64,000 bases of DNA from Novosphingobium sp. (GCF_030699305.1 NZ_JAUYNB010000010.1:372001-436000), one strand, 5' to 3'; shown: positions 13,225-22,151, counted from the stretch's first letter. Numbers and translations: made by a program. Notes: a model not told the origin generated them from the sequence alone.

Positions 13225-13767
13225 TTACTTCGGCGACACCACCATCAGCATCTGGCGGCCTTCCATGCGCGGATAGGCTTCGACCTTCGCGACTTCGGCG
13301 ATGTCTTCCTGCACGCGGCGCAGCAGGTTCATGCCCAGCTGCTGGTGCGACAATTCGCGGCCACGGAAGCGCAGGGTGACTTTCACCTTGTCGCCTTCAC
13401 CGATGAATTTGTGCATCGCCCGCATCTTCACGTCATAGTCGTGGTCGTCGATGTTCGGACGCATCTTGATCTCCTTGATCTCCTGCGTCTTCTGGGTCTT
13501 GCGGGCCAGGTTGGCCTTTTTCTGCGCCTCGTAGCGGAACTTGCCGACGTCGAGGAACTTGCACACTGGCGGGTCGGCGTTCGGCGACACTTCCACCAGA
13601 TCAAGGCCGACTCCTGCCGCCTGCTCAATGGCTTCGCGCGTATACATCACGCCGATGTTTTCACCACTTTCGTCAATGACGCGGACTTTGTCCGAGGTGA
13701 TCATGTTATTGTAGCGCGGCCCGCTCTTGACGGGGGGCGTCATCATGCGCCGGGGTGGGGGTGCTAT
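13225..13767 (-). CDS. infC: Translation initiation factor IF-3 (apparent AUA start)
   Basis: 180 residues if begun at ATA 13767, 173 from the first ATG at 13746. The N-domain ([26 protein letters not shown]) and C-domain ([42 protein letters not shown]) are complete. A GAGGAG site lies eight bases upstream of ATA, an in-frame TGA precedes it by 9 bases (GGA GTC CCG ACT ATA), and the 20 bases before the ATG are C-rich with no ribosome site. Rare start codons on infC (AUU in E. coli) let IF-3 discriminate against its own mRNA, so the same autoregulation is inferred. No rpmI-rplT follow; the next gene downstream is the DASS transporter. Confidence 0.95.
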   Translation of the reverse strand: MAPPPRRMMTPPVKSGPRYNNMITSDKVRVIDESGENIGVMYTREAIEQAAGVGLDLVEVSPNADPPVCKFLDVGKFRYEAQKKANLARKTQKTQEIKEIKMRPNIDDHDYDVKMRAMHKFIGEGDKVKVTLRFRGRELSHQQLGMNLLRRVQEDIAEVAKVEAYPRMEGRQMLMVVSPK

Positions 13768-13781
13768 AGTCGGGACTCCTC
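13765..13781 (-). promoter_or_regulatory. Ribosome site and ATA start of infC
   Basis: On the minus strand GAGGAG (13781-13776) is followed by TCCCGACT and then ATA (13767-13765), which is in frame with infC. This decides the start in favour of ATA over the downstream ATGATG at 13746-13741, whose leader has no purine-rich site. Confidence 0.7.
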
Positions 13782-13852
13782 AAGACTCTTGTGCGGCGGC
13801 TCTTAGTCTGAATCGCGCGCCGGGAAAAGGTGCGATTTCCCGCCAAAAGCGC

Positions 13853-14521
13853 CTATTTGGCGCGCCACAGCGGGTATTGCAGCAATTTGCCGCGTGCGCT
13901 GAGCAGGGCATCGGCGGCGCGCGCGGGTTGCAGCGCGGCGATGATCGCCGGATCAGATGCATCCAGCCCCCCGGTCAGCGCGCCGAACGCGGGCAGGATC
14001 AGCCGGGTTTCAGACCGCACTGCACAGGGCCGGGAAATGTGCCGCCCGCGCGCGGTGACGCGCAGTTTCGGATGGAAATGGCCGGACAATTCGCCCCGCG
14101 TCTCGCCCGCCAGCGCCTCGTGCCGCAGCACCAGTCCGGCGAGTTCGAGTTCGGGCAGCGCGGTGCCTTCGCCCACTTCGCCCCGGTCGTGATTGCCGGT
14201 GATCCAGACCCAGTCGGTCGCGCGGGTCAGCGCCGCCAGCATCCCCGCCGCGTGCGGTTCCAGCCGCGCCGCGCCTTCGGTATCGTGGAAGTTGTCGCCC
14301 AGGCACAGCACCCGCCGCGCGCCCGTTTCGCGCACGGCCAGCGCGACCCGTTCGAGCGTTTCGCGGCTGTCATAAGGCGGCAGCATCTGCCCGAACCGGG
14401 CAAAGAAGCTGGCCTTTTCCAGATGCAGGTCCGCCACCAGCAGCGCCCGCTCGCGCGGCCAGTAGAGCGCGCGCTGGCCGACCAGCATCAATTCCTGACC
14501 TGCGAACGAAAAGGGAACCAT
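13853..14521 (-). CDS. pdeM: Ligase-associated DNA damage response endonuclease PdeM
   Basis: A 222-residue calcineurin-like metallophosphoesterase. Metal ligands are visible in order: VADLHLEKA (about 30), CLGDNFHD (about 74), ITGNHDRGE (about 108) and LSGHFHPKLRV (about 147). The start VPFSFAGQELMLVGQRALYWPRE and the spacing match the PdeM family, usually encoded next to a Lhr-type helicase and an ATP-dependent ligase; neither is adjacent here, so the gene is separated from its usual partners, at least in this window. It is divergent from hemF with 44 bases between the starts. Confidence 0.88.
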   Translation of the reverse strand: MVPFSFAGQELMLVGQRALYWPRERALLVADLHLEKASFFARFGQMLPPYDSRETLERVALAVRETGARRVLCLGDNFHDTEGAARLEPHAAGMLAALTRATDWVWITGNHDRGEVGEGTALPELELAGLVLRHEALAGETRGELSGHFHPKLRVTARGRHISRPCAVRSETRLILPAFGALTGGLDASDPAIIAALQPARAADALLSARGKLLQYPLWRAK

Positions 14522-14565
14522 GGCTTTTTCTTGCCGGAAGCAGTTTCACTTGGCAAGGGCGAGTG

Positions 14566-15423
14566 ATGACCGACTGGACTGCCCACACCGCCCGCGCCAA
14601 GGACTGGTTCGAAGCCCTGCGCACCCGCATCTGCACCGCGTTCGAGGACATCGAGCGCGAAGCGGGCAGCGCCGCCGCGTTCGAATATACCCCGTGGTCG
14701 CGCGAGGAAGCCGGTAATCCCAACCCCGGCGGCGGCGTGCGGGGAGTGATGAAGGGCAAAGTGTTCGAGAAAGTGGGCGTCAACGTCTCGACCGTTCACG
14801 GCACTTTCGCGCCTGAATTTGCAGGCACGATCCACGGCGCAGGCGCGGACAATCCGGGCTTTACCGCCACGGGCATCAGCCTGGTCGCGCACATGGCCAA
14901 CCCGCATGTTCCCGCCGTGCACATGAACACCCGTTTCCTGACCACCGGCAAGGCGTGGTTCGGCGGCGGCGGCGATCTCAATCCGCCGATCCCCTACCCG
15001 CAGGATACGGATGAGTTCCACGCCGCGTTCAAGGCCGCCTGCGATGCGCACGACGGGGATTACTATCCCCGCTTCAAGGCCTGGGCGGACGATTACTTCT
15101 ATATCCCGCACCGCGGCGTCCACCGCGGCGTCGGCGGGATTTTCTATGACCATCTGGAATGCGCCGACGAAGCGCAGTGGGATGCGGGCTTTGCCTTCAC
15201 CCGCGACGTGGGTGAGGCGTTTCTGGACGTGTTCCCGCAGCTCGTCCGCCGCCGGATGGGGCTGGACTTTACACCGGCCGAAAAGCAGCAGCAGCTGGAA
15301 TGGCGCGGCCGCTATGCCGAGTTCAACCTCGTCTATGACCGGGGCACGCTGTTCGGCCTGAAGACCGGCGGCAATATCGACGCGATCCTGATGAGCCTGC
15401 CGCCGGAAGCGGTGTGGCGCTGA
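14566..15423 (+). CDS. hemF: Oxygen-dependent coproporphyrinogen-III oxidase
   Basis: 285 residues. Oxidatively decarboxylates coproporphyrinogen III to protoporphyrinogen IX in haem synthesis, requiring O2. Family signatures seen: TPWSREEAGNPNPGGGVRGVM, GISLVAHMANPHVPAVHMNTRF, WFGGGGDLNP, the histidine-rich IPHRGVHRGVGGIFYDHL, and the C-terminal EFNLVYDRGTLFGL with GGNIDAILMSLPP. A GTG (14563) directly precedes the ATG (14566); the ATG is preferred because AAGGG sits six bases upstream. Confidence 0.96.
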   Translation: MTDWTAHTARAKDWFEALRTRICTAFEDIEREAGSAAAFEYTPWSREEAGNPNPGGGVRGVMKGKVFEKVGVNVSTVHGTFAPEFAGTIHGAGADNPGFTATGISLVAHMANPHVPAVHMNTRFLTTGKAWFGGGGDLNPPIPYPQDTDEFHAAFKAACDAHDGDYYPRFKAWADDYFYIPHRGVHRGVGGIFYDHLECADEAQWDAGFAFTRDVGEAFLDVFPQLVRRRMGLDFTPAEKQQQLEWRGRYAEFNLVYDRGTLFGLKTGGNIDAILMSLPPEAVWR

Positions 15424-15478
15424 TTTATTCGGCAAGGGCCTTGCCCTTGTCCCGCATGTCTGCCCATCTAGGCTGATA

Positions 15479-17569
15479 ATGCTGCGCCAGTACGAACTTG
15501 TCGAACGGGTGATGAGCTACGCTCCGGATGCGGACGAAGCGATGCTCAACCGTGCCTATGTCTATACCGTGCAGAAACACGGCACCCAGACGCGCGCCAG
15601 CGGCGATCCCTATTTCAGCCACCCGGTCGAAGTGGCGGGCCTGATGACCGAGCTGAAGCTCGATCAGGAAACGATCATCACCGCGCTGCTCCACGATACG
15701 GTCGAGGATACCCTTGCCACGACCGAGGAGATCGAACGCCTGTTCGGCCCCGAAGTCGCCCGGCTGGTCGACGGCGTGACCAAGCTGTCCAAGATCGAGG
15801 CGATGACCGAAAGTGAACGCGCGGCGGAAAACCTGCGCAAGTTCCTGCTGGCGATGAGCGAGGACTTGCGCGTCCTGCTGGTCAAGCTGGCCGACCGGCT
15901 GCACAACATGCGCACGCTCCACTACATCAAGAGCGAGGAAAAGCGCTGCCGGATCGCCCGCGAAACGATGGAAATCTATGCCCCGCTGGCCGAGCGCGTG
16001 GGGATGTACGAATATATGCGCGAAATGCAGCTGCTGGCGTTCGAGCAGCTGGAGCCGGAAGGCTATGCCACGATCACCGGGCGATTGACCCAGATCCGCA
16101 GCAGCGAGGGCGGACAGGTCGATTCCATTGCGCTGTCAATCAAGCAGGCGCTGGCCGAAGCAGGCCTGCGCGTGGAAGTGTCAGGCCGCGAGAAGCACCC
16201 CTATTCGATCTGGAAGAAGATGGCCGAGCGCCATGTGACCTTCGAACAGATCACCGATATCATGGCGTTCCGTGTGCTGACCGACAGCGTCGCCGACAGC
16301 TATCAGGCGCTGGGCATCCTGCACACCACCTGGCAGATGATTCCGGGGCGGTTCAAGGATTACATCTCGACGCCCAAGTCGAACGGCTATCGGTCGCTCC
16401 ACACTGCGCTGATCTTTGAAAACTCGATGCGGATGGAAGTGCAGGTGCGCACGCACGAAATGCACAACACCAACGAATTCGGGCTGGCCGCGCACTGGGC
16501 CTACAAGCAGGGCGACCGCCCCGACGGGCAGGTTGGCTGGCTGCGCGACCTGATCGAGATCGTCGATGCCAGCCACGATGCCGAAGAACTGCTCGAGCAC
16601 ACCAAGCTGGCGATCTATCAGGACCGGATTTTCGCGTTCTCGCCCAAGGGCGCGCTGCACCAGCTGCCCAAGGGATCGACCCCGGTCGATTTCGCCTATT
16701 CGGTCCACTCGGACCTCGGCAACTTTGCCGTGGGGGCCAAGATCAACGGGCGGCACATGCCGCTGCGCACCACGCTCAGCAACGGCGACGTGGTGGAAAT
16801 CATCAAGAGCCGCAAGGCCTCGCCGCAACTCGCGTGGCTGGGGTTTGTCGTCACCGGCAAGGCCCGCGCCGCAATCCGCCGGGCGGTGCGCGCCAAGGAG
16901 AAACAGGAAATTGCGGCAATCGGCCGCCAGCTGTTCGACCAGATCGTCGAGCACCTGCCCTCGAAGATCGGCAAGAAGGCGGTGCGCGATGCGGTCAAGC
17001 GGCTGGGCCTGACCAGCGAGGAAGAGCTGATGGTCGCCATCGGCACGGCCAAGCTGGATGACCGGCAGGTCATGGAGGCACTTGTTCCCGGCAGCGCTGC
17101 GGGCCTCGCCAAGCCGGATCAGTGGACCGGACAGGAACGCGCGATCTCGATCCGGGGGCTGACGCCGGGCGTGGGCGTCCAGCTGGCCGAATGCTGCCAT
17201 CCCGTGCCGGGCGACCGGATCGTCGGCATCCGCCAGCCCGACAAGGGCGTGGAAGTCCACTCGATCGACTGCATGACCCTGGCCACCGGGGTCGATACCG
17301 ACTGGCTCGACCTGTCATGGGGCGATCGCACCACCGGCGCGGTCGGGCGACTGCGGATGGTACTCTATAACCGCCCCGGCACCCTGGCCGATGCCACCGG
17401 CATCTTCGCGGGCAACCAGGCCAATATCGTCTCGCTGGAAATGACCCAGCGCGACGAACTGTTCGGCGGCTATGAAGTGGACCTGGAAGTGACCGATCTG
17501 GCCCACCTCACCCGCATCGTCAGCGCGCTGCGCGCCAGTGATGCGGTGGCACAGGCTGACCGTATCTGA
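15479..17569 (+). CDS. rsh: Bifunctional (p)ppGpp synthetase/hydrolase (RelA/SpoT homologue)
   Basis: 696 residues with full long-RSH architecture. The HD hydrolase domain has FSHPVEVAGLM and LLHDTVEDT (residues 40-80). The synthetase domain has YSIWKKM, ITDIMAFRV and STPKSNGYRSLHT (240-310). A TGS domain follows (IFAFSPKGALHQLPKGSTPVDFAYSVH, 380-420), and a C-terminal ACT/RRM domain (MVLYNRPGTLADATGIFA, about 620). Both catalytic domains look intact, fitting the single bifunctional stringent-response enzyme usual in alphaproteobacteria. ATG at 15479, 55 bases after hemF. Confidence 0.95.
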   Translation: MLRQYELVERVMSYAPDADEAMLNRAYVYTVQKHGTQTRASGDPYFSHPVEVAGLMTELKLDQETIITALLHDTVEDTLATTEEIERLFGPEVARLVDGVTKLSKIEAMTESERAAENLRKFLLAMSEDLRVLLVKLADRLHNMRTLHYIKSEEKRCRIARETMEIYAPLAERVGMYEYMREMQLLAFEQLEPEGYATITGRLTQIRSSEGGQVDSIALSIKQALAEAGLRVEVSGREKHPYSIWKKMAERHVTFEQITDIMAFRVLTDSVADSYQALGILHTTWQMIPGRFKDYISTPKSNGYRSLHTALIFENSMRMEVQVRTHEMHNTNEFGLAAHWAYKQGDRPDGQVGWLRDLIEIVDASHDAEELLEHTKLAIYQDRIFAFSPKGALHQLPKGSTPVDFAYSVHSDLGNFAVGAKINGRHMPLRTTLSNGDVVEIIKSRKASPQLAWLGFVVTGKARAAIRRAVRAKEKQEIAAIGRQLFDQIVEHLPSKIGKKAVRDAVKRLGLTSEEELMVAIGTAKLDDRQVMEALVPGSAAGLAKPDQWTGQERAISIRGLTPGVGVQLAECCHPVPGDRIVGIRQPDKGVEVHSIDCMTLATGVDTDWLDLSWGDRTTGAVGRLRMVLYNRPGTLADATGIFAGNQANIVSLEMTQRDELFGGYEVDLEVTDLAHLTRIVSALRASDAVAQADRI

Positions 17570-17662
17570 TGGCGGGTTGGCACGCCCGGTTCCCGGCCTG
17601 TGCAAGCGCCCGACGCCAAAGCCAGCCACATCGCCAGCCAATGCTGTTACCTGTTGAAAACG

Positions 17663-17738
17663 TGGTGAGCCCTGCTGGGTTCGAACCAGCGACCTACTGA
17701 TTAAAAGTCAGTTGCTCTACCGACTGAGCTAAGGGCCC
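17663..17738 (-). tRNA. tRNA-Lys(TTT)
   Basis: 76 nt including encoded CCA. The acceptor GGGCCCT pairs with AGGGCTC (one wobble), the D-arm GCTC pairs with GAGC, the anticodon stem ACTGA pairs with TCAGT around loop CTTTTAA giving anticodon TTT, and the T-arm GCTGG pairs with CCAGC around TTCGAAC. Located just after rsh on the opposite strand. Confidence 0.97.
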
Positions 17739-17777
17739 CGACCACATGGGCGCGCTTAGGGGGGTGGGCGCTTGCGG

Positions 17778-18275
17778 TCAAGCGGGTGTGATTGCCTTTG
17801 CCCGCTTCAGGCGGCGGTGCAGCTGGCGGATCGTGCCGCCGCCCAGCGGATCGCGCCAGTCGGCGGCGATTGGCAGGGCCGGGGCCAGCACGAAATCACG
17901 GGTGCGATAGGCGATATGCGGGACGGTCAGGCCGGGGGAGGACCACGCCCCGCCGCGCCGCAGCACGATGTCCAGATCCAGCACCCGCGAAGACCAGCGC
18001 TGACCGCGCTGGGTGCGGCCAAACGCGCGCTCGATCTGCTTGAGCGCGGTCAGCAGCGCATCGGGGCGCAGGTCTGTTTCCACCACCGCGGCGCTGTTGG
18101 CATAGCGGCGGTGCGAGGGGCCGATGGGGGCGCTGCGGACAATCGGACCGGTGCGGACCACGCGGATACCCGCCTGCTCCAGCCCGGCCAGCGCGGCCGT
18201 CAGCACGCGTTCGGGCGCGCCGTGGCGAACGTGGCGTTGGTTGGAGCCGAGCGCGATCAGATAGCGTTCGCCCAT
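17778..18275 (-). CDS. folK: 2-amino-4-hydroxy-6-hydroxymethyldihydropteridine pyrophosphokinase
   Basis: 165 residues. Transfers pyrophosphate from ATP to hydroxymethyldihydropterin in folate synthesis. LIALGSNQRHV at the N-terminus, TGPIVRSAPIGPSHRRYANSAAVVET, LLTALKQIERAFGRTQ, the W/R-rich WSSRVLDLDIVL signature and VPHIAYRTRDFVLAPA are typical HPPK motifs. The ATG at 18275 (MGERYLIALGSN) begins seven bases after the end of the upstream amidase gene and is preferred to an upstream start that overlaps it. Confidence 0.94.
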   Translation of the reverse strand: MGERYLIALGSNQRHVRHGAPERVLTAALAGLEQAGIRVVRTGPIVRSAPIGPSHRRYANSAAVVETDLRPDALLTALKQIERAFGRTQRGQRWSSRVLDLDIVLRRGGAWSSPGLTVPHIAYRTRDFVLAPALPIAADWRDPLGGGTIRQLHRRLKRAKAITPA

Positions 18276-18282
18276 CGGCGGG

Positions 18283-19134
18283 TCAGATGTCCTGCGCAAT
18301 CCGGGTGTAAAGCTGCGGGCGGCGATCGCGGAAGAAGCCCATGCCGGCGCGGTGCGTCGCGGCGCGGGCCAGATCGAGCGTCGCGGTCAGCACGCCGGTT
18401 TCGGCCGCGCCGTATTCGGCCACCAGATCGCCCCATTCGTCGCTGATGAAGCTGTGGCCGTAAAACCGCTGGCCGTCCTCTGTGCCGATCCGGTTGGCGG
18501 CGATGACCGGCATGCAGTTCGATACCGCATGGCCGATCATCGCGCGGCGCCACATCCGGCTGGTGTCGAGGCTGGCGTCATACGGCTCGGTGCCGATGGC
18601 CGTGGGGTAAAGCAGCACTTCGGCCCCGAGCAGCGCCATCACCCGCGCGCATTCAGGATACCACTGGTCCCAGCAGATCCCGACGCCCAGCTTGTGGCCG
18701 AACAGCTCCCAGACCTTGAACCCGTCATTGCCGGGGCGGAAATAGTACTTTTCCTCATACCCCGGACCGTCGGGAATGTGGCTTTTGCGATAGGTGCCCA
18801 TGACATCCCCGTCGGGGCCGATCATGGCAAGGGTGTTGTAATAGTGGTGCCCGTCACGCTCGAAGAAGCTGGTCGGGATTGCGACGTTCAGCTTTGCCGC
18901 CAGTGCGCGCATGGCGATGACCGAGGGGTGCTGCGCCACCGGTCGGGCCAGCGCAAACAGCGCCTCGTCCTCGACCTTGCAGAAATACGGCCCGGAAAAC
19001 AGTTCGGGCGGCAGGATCACTTGCGCGCCGTCCGCTGCCGCCGCTTCCACCAGAGCGGAAACGGCGGCGATGTTGGCCTGTTCGTCAGCGCTGCCCAGCG
19101 GCAGTTGCAGCGCGGAGATGCGGAGTGTGCTCAT
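18283..19134 (-). CDS. aguB: N-carbamoylputrescine amidase (nitrilase superfamily)
   Basis: 283 residues. Hydrolyses N-carbamoylputrescine to putrescine in the agmatine route. The catalytic triad is visible: Glu in ILPPELFSGPYFC, Lys in MGTYRKSHIPDGPGYEEKYYF, and Cys in VGICWDQWYPE. The sequence SHIPDGPGYEEKYYFRPG and ICWDQWYPECAR are close to the AguB subfamily rather than to general amidases. No agmatine deiminase (aguA) is seen next to it, which is the usual neighbour. Confidence 0.9.
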   Translation of the reverse strand: MSTLRISALQLPLGSADEQANIAAVSALVEAAAADGAQVILPPELFSGPYFCKVEDEALFALARPVAQHPSVIAMRALAAKLNVAIPTSFFERDGHHYYNTLAMIGPDGDVMGTYRKSHIPDGPGYEEKYYFRPGNDGFKVWELFGHKLGVGICWDQWYPECARVMALLGAEVLLYPTAIGTEPYDASLDTSRMWRRAMIGHAVSNCMPVIAANRIGTEDGQRFYGHSFISDEWGDLVAEYGAAETGVLTATLDLARAATHRAGMGFFRDRRPQLYTRIAQDI

Positions 19135-19147
19135 CCGCCGCGCAGTA

Positions 19148-20008
19148 TCAGGGGCGCTTGCGGAACAAAAGCGTCATCCGGTCAGATTCGCCAATCGCGG
19201 TCAGGCGGGGCTTGTCCGCCTCGGCTGCGCCGCGCAGCGATGGCGGGAGGGTCCAGACGCCGTTTTCGTGATTGGCGGGGTCTTTCTTGTTGGCGTTGGC
19301 TTCGCTTTTGCCAACAAACGCAAACCCGTTGATTTCCATGAACTTGATGATGTCAGCCTCGCGCATGTAGCCCTTGCTGCCATCGGTGTAGCTGTAGGGG
19401 GCGCTTGCCTTGGCGCGGTGCTGTTCGATGCCGATCATGCCATCGGGCTTGAGCAGATCGCGCATCGCCTTGATTTCGCGGTCGGCGATGTTCCAGCGGG
19501 TCAGGTTGTGCATCATCCGCATGATCAGGATGCGGTCGAACGTGCCCTTTTCGGCGGCGGGAACAGCATCGAGGGAATGGGCGGCAAAGCGTTCGGCCGG
19601 CAGGCCGGACCAGCCCGCCACTTCACCCGGAAACTTCGCCACGCCGTCGCGGATGCCCTGCTGGCTCTTTTCGTTGAACGCGCCCGACGTGGGATCGAAG
19701 AACAGCCCGACGAACTTGCCATGTTCGCCCAGATACAGCCCGAGCAGGCGCGAATACCAGCCGCCGCCAGGGGCGTATTCGCCCACCTTCATCGTCGGTT
19801 CGACCTTGAAGAAGTTAAGCGTTTCAGCCGGGCGGCGATACTGGTCGCGGGCGCGGTCCTTGTCGCGCAGCGGGCTGGCGACGGCGGCGGCGAGTGCGGC
19901 CTTGGCGTCGATCTTCATGGCGTGATGGGCATGCCCGCCAGTTTGGGCAAGCGAGGGGGCGGCGGCCAGGGCAATGGCACTGGCGGCAAGAGCGGCGATA
20001 AGGCGCAT
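19148..20008 (-). CDS. Exported methyltransferase-like protein (COG4798 type)
   Basis: 286 residues. A clear signal peptide (MRLIAALAASAIALAAAPSLAQ) precedes a class I SAM-methyltransferase-like fold: VGEYAPGGGWYSRLLGLYLGEHGKFVG has the glycine-rich loop, FDRILIMRMMHNLTRW the motif IV region, and LKPDGMIGIEQHRA the post-IV strand. A SAM-dependent enzyme with a signal peptide is puzzling because SAM is cytoplasmic. The family is widespread in sphingomonads and has no firm function. ATG at 20008 follows GGAGAG. Confidence 0.78.
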   Translation of the reverse strand: MRLIAALAASAIALAAAPSLAQTGGHAHHAMKIDAKAALAAAVASPLRDKDRARDQYRRPAETLNFFKVEPTMKVGEYAPGGGWYSRLLGLYLGEHGKFVGLFFDPTSGAFNEKSQQGIRDGVAKFPGEVAGWSGLPAERFAAHSLDAVPAAEKGTFDRILIMRMMHNLTRWNIADREIKAMRDLLKPDGMIGIEQHRAKASAPYSYTDGSKGYMREADIIKFMEINGFAFVGKSEANANKKDPANHENGVWTLPPSLRGAAEADKPRLTAIGESDRMTLLFRKRP

Positions 20009-20138
20009 GAGGGTCTCTCCGTGGGGAATTGTTCTGCCCACCAACTTAGGGCAGCGCAGGCCGATGACAAGCACCACCCTTGTGCCTATTTGCTATCGGC
20101 ACTGAATTGCGGTGAAACATGACCGAAGGGATATTTTG

Positions 20139-20666
20139 ATGGCGCAGGCAATTCTGGCGGGTGGCTGTTTCTGGTGCACCGAAGCAGTCTATCGCGATGT
20201 GATCGGGGTGAGCGAGGTCGAAAGCGGCTATATCGGCGGGGCGGTGCCCAACCCGACTTACAAGCAGGTTTGCGGCGGCGATACCGGCCATGCCGAAGCG
20301 GTGCGGCTGACGTTCGATCCGGCGGTGATCGGCTATGGCGATCTGCTCGACATCTTTTTCGCGATCCACGATCCGACCCAGCTGAACCGGCAGGGTGGAG
20401 ATATCGGCACGCAATATCGCTCTGCGATTTTCCCGCTGGACGATGCCCAGCGCGCCGAAGCCGAAGCCGGGATCATCCGCGCCCGGCGGGACCGCAGCGA
20501 ACCGGTGGTCACCACCATCGAAGGCCCGGCTGAGTGGTTCCCGGCGGAAGATTACCATCAGGAATACTGGGACGGCGAAGGCCAGCGCAATCCCTATTGC
20601 CTGGCCGTAATCCCGCCCAAGCTGATGAAGCTGCGCAAAAGCTTTGCCGGGCGGGTGAAGTCCTAG
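20139..20666 (+). CDS. msrA: Peptide-methionine (S)-S-oxide reductase
   Basis: 175 residues. Reduces methionine S-sulfoxide in proteins. The GGCFWCTEAV active site with the nucleophilic Cys lies near residue 12, followed by GYIGG, GHAEAVRLTFDP, FFAIHDPTQLNRQGGDIGTQYRSAIF and EDYHQEYW, all standard MsrA motifs. ATG at 20139 has AGGGA eight bases upstream. It converges on rsmB; the two stop codons share a CTAG palindrome. Confidence 0.96.
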   Translation: MAQAILAGGCFWCTEAVYRDVIGVSEVESGYIGGAVPNPTYKQVCGGDTGHAEAVRLTFDPAVIGYGDLLDIFFAIHDPTQLNRQGGDIGTQYRSAIFPLDDAQRAEAEAGIIRARRDRSEPVVTTIEGPAEWFPAEDYHQEYWDGEGQRNPYCLAVIPPKLMKLRKSFAGRVKS

Positions 20667-21892
20667 GCGCGCCAGCGGGCGATGAAGAATCCGTCCAGCC
20701 CGCCCGCCCCGTCCAGCATCGCCGGATCGGTGCGGACCCAGCCTGCCGCCGTGGGGGTAATCCCGGCGGGGAGTTCGTCGGCGCGGATCGGATCGGGCGT
20801 TAGCGCCACGGACGCGGCCTGCGCCTCGCCCTCGGCCTCTTCCAGTGAGCACACGGCATAGACCAGCTGGCCGCCGGGTTTCATCCACGCGCTCGCCCGC
20901 GCCAGCAGCGCGGCTTGCAGCTCGGCCAGTTCCGCAATCTGGCGCGGGCCGATCCGGTGGAGCACATCGGGGTGGCGGCGGCAGGTGCCGGTGGCGGTGC
21001 AGGGCGCGTCGATCAGCACGGCATCGAATGGTTCGGGCGGTTCCCAGGTCAGCGCATCGGCGGTGACCAGATCGGCGCTGAGCCCGGTGCGGTCCAGATT
21101 GGCCTGCATCCGCTCCAGCCGCTTCGCGCGGGCATCGAGCGCGGTGACCTGCCACCCGGCAGCGGCGAGTTGCAGCGTCTTGCCCCCCGGCGCGGCGCAG
21201 AGGTCGAGCACGCGGCGGCCACCGCCTGCGCCCAGCAGCCGGGCGGGCAGGCTGGCGGCCAGATCCTGCACCCACCACTCGCCCGCGTCGAAGCCTTCGA
21301 TATTCTCGACCGCGTTGCCGCGCGGCAGGCGGATGTGGCCGGGGGCGAGCGAGAGGCCGGCCAGTTTTTCCGCCCACTCCGCCGTCGCGGCGGGATCGCG
21401 CAAGGTCAGGTCCAGCGGCGGCGGCTGGGCCAGCGCGGCGGCGATGGCTTCTGCGCGCGCGCCCCAGCGCTCCACCACCGGCAGCGGCAGGGTCGGCGCG
21501 GCGGGCAGGGCAACCGCGCGCTTGACCAGCGTGGAGAACACCCCGTGCGCCAGACGGCGCGGTCCGCCGCTGAGCAGTTCAAGGCCCGTCGCGATCACCG
21601 CGTGCGGCGGTGTGTCCAGCCGCAGCCAGCCGGCCAGCATGATCCGCAGCACCGCGCGCGGCTTGGCATCGTCGGGCAGCACTTGCCGGGTCGCGCTGTC
21701 GATCAGCGCATCGAGATCGGCCAGCCAGCGCAGCACTTCGCCCGCCAGCGCCCGGGCCAGCGCCTTGTCGGCCTGTCCGCGCACGCCCTGCAACGCGCCG
21801 TTCGCGGCCTGATCCAGCGTTTCACCTCGCCGCAGCACGGCATCGGTCAGTTTCAGCGCGGCCTTGCGCGCGGGGAGGCCCGGTATATCCAT
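20663..21892 (-). CDS. rsmB: RsmB-type rRNA (cytosine-C5) methyltransferase
   Basis: 409 residues. The N-terminal NusB-like helical domain (residues 5-140, RKAALKLTDAVLRRGETLDQA; VFSTLVKRAV) is followed by a SAM methyltransferase with VLDLCAAPGGKTLQLA, DAPCTATGTCRRHPD (motif IV Cys) and YAVCSLEEAEGEAQ (motif VI nucleophile Cys). This is the layout of the enzyme making m5C967 in 16S rRNA. Its start is divergent from the SDHAF4-like gene (54 bases apart). Paralogues with the same motifs (RsmF-like) lack the NusB domain. Confidence 0.92.
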   Translation of the reverse strand: MDIPGLPARKAALKLTDAVLRRGETLDQAANGALQGVRGQADKALARALAGEVLRWLADLDALIDSATRQVLPDDAKPRAVLRIMLAGWLRLDTPPHAVIATGLELLSGGPRRLAHGVFSTLVKRAVALPAAPTLPLPVVERWGARAEAIAAALAQPPPLDLTLRDPAATAEWAEKLAGLSLAPGHIRLPRGNAVENIEGFDAGEWWVQDLAASLPARLLGAGGGRRVLDLCAAPGGKTLQLAAAGWQVTALDARAKRLERMQANLDRTGLSADLVTADALTWEPPEPFDAVLIDAPCTATGTCRRHPDVLHRIGPRQIAELAELQAALLARASAWMKPGGQLVYAVCSLEEAEGEAQAASVALTPDPIRADELPAGITPTAAGWVRTDPAMLDGAGGLDGFFIARWRA

Positions 21893-21946
21893 TCCCGGCC
21901 CTTAGGCGGGATTGCATCGCAGGGCCAGCGGGCGCATTGAGCCGTG

Positions 21947-22114
21947 ATGACCCAGCGTGCCACCCAGCGGCCCCAGCCCTTCACCAAGCCCGCGCATTGG
22001 ACCAATACCCCTGCGCCTAAGCCGGCCGAACCCAAGCTGGCGGACGATCCGGCCGAACTGTCCCCCACCCGCTATGGCGACTGGGTGAAGAACGGGATCG
22101 CGATCGACTTTTAG
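21947..22114 (+). CDS. SDHAF4-like succinate dehydrogenase assembly factor (DUF1674)
   Basis: A 55-residue protein beginning MTQRATQRPQPFTKP and ending PTRYGDWVKNGIAIDF. The C-terminal P-T-R-[YF]-G-D-W-x(3)-G-x-x-I-D-F is the defining signature of DUF1674/SDHAF4, which in eukaryotes binds flavinylated SdhA during complex II assembly. The N-terminal half is Pro/Lys/Ala-rich and probably disordered. The ATG at 21947 follows a GTG; no strong ribosome site is seen. sdh genes are not in the window. Role in bacteria is inferred from the family. Confidence 0.85.
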   Translation: MTQRATQRPQPFTKPAHWTNTPAPKPAEPKLADDPAELSPTRYGDWVKNGIAIDF

Positions 22115-22151
22115 GGCCTTGCCCGGCGCTCAGACAATTGAACCACGCTTG

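Noticed and set aside
15432..15452. GGCAAGG-G-CCTTGCC dyad after hemF as a terminator
   Set aside because: The one-base centre leaves no room for a loop without losing most of the stem, and no T-run follows.
20663..20666. Shared CTAG stop palindrome of msrA and rsmB as a regulatory device
   Set aside because: Two TAG stops overlapping on opposite strands is a compact convergent arrangement and needs no special explanation.
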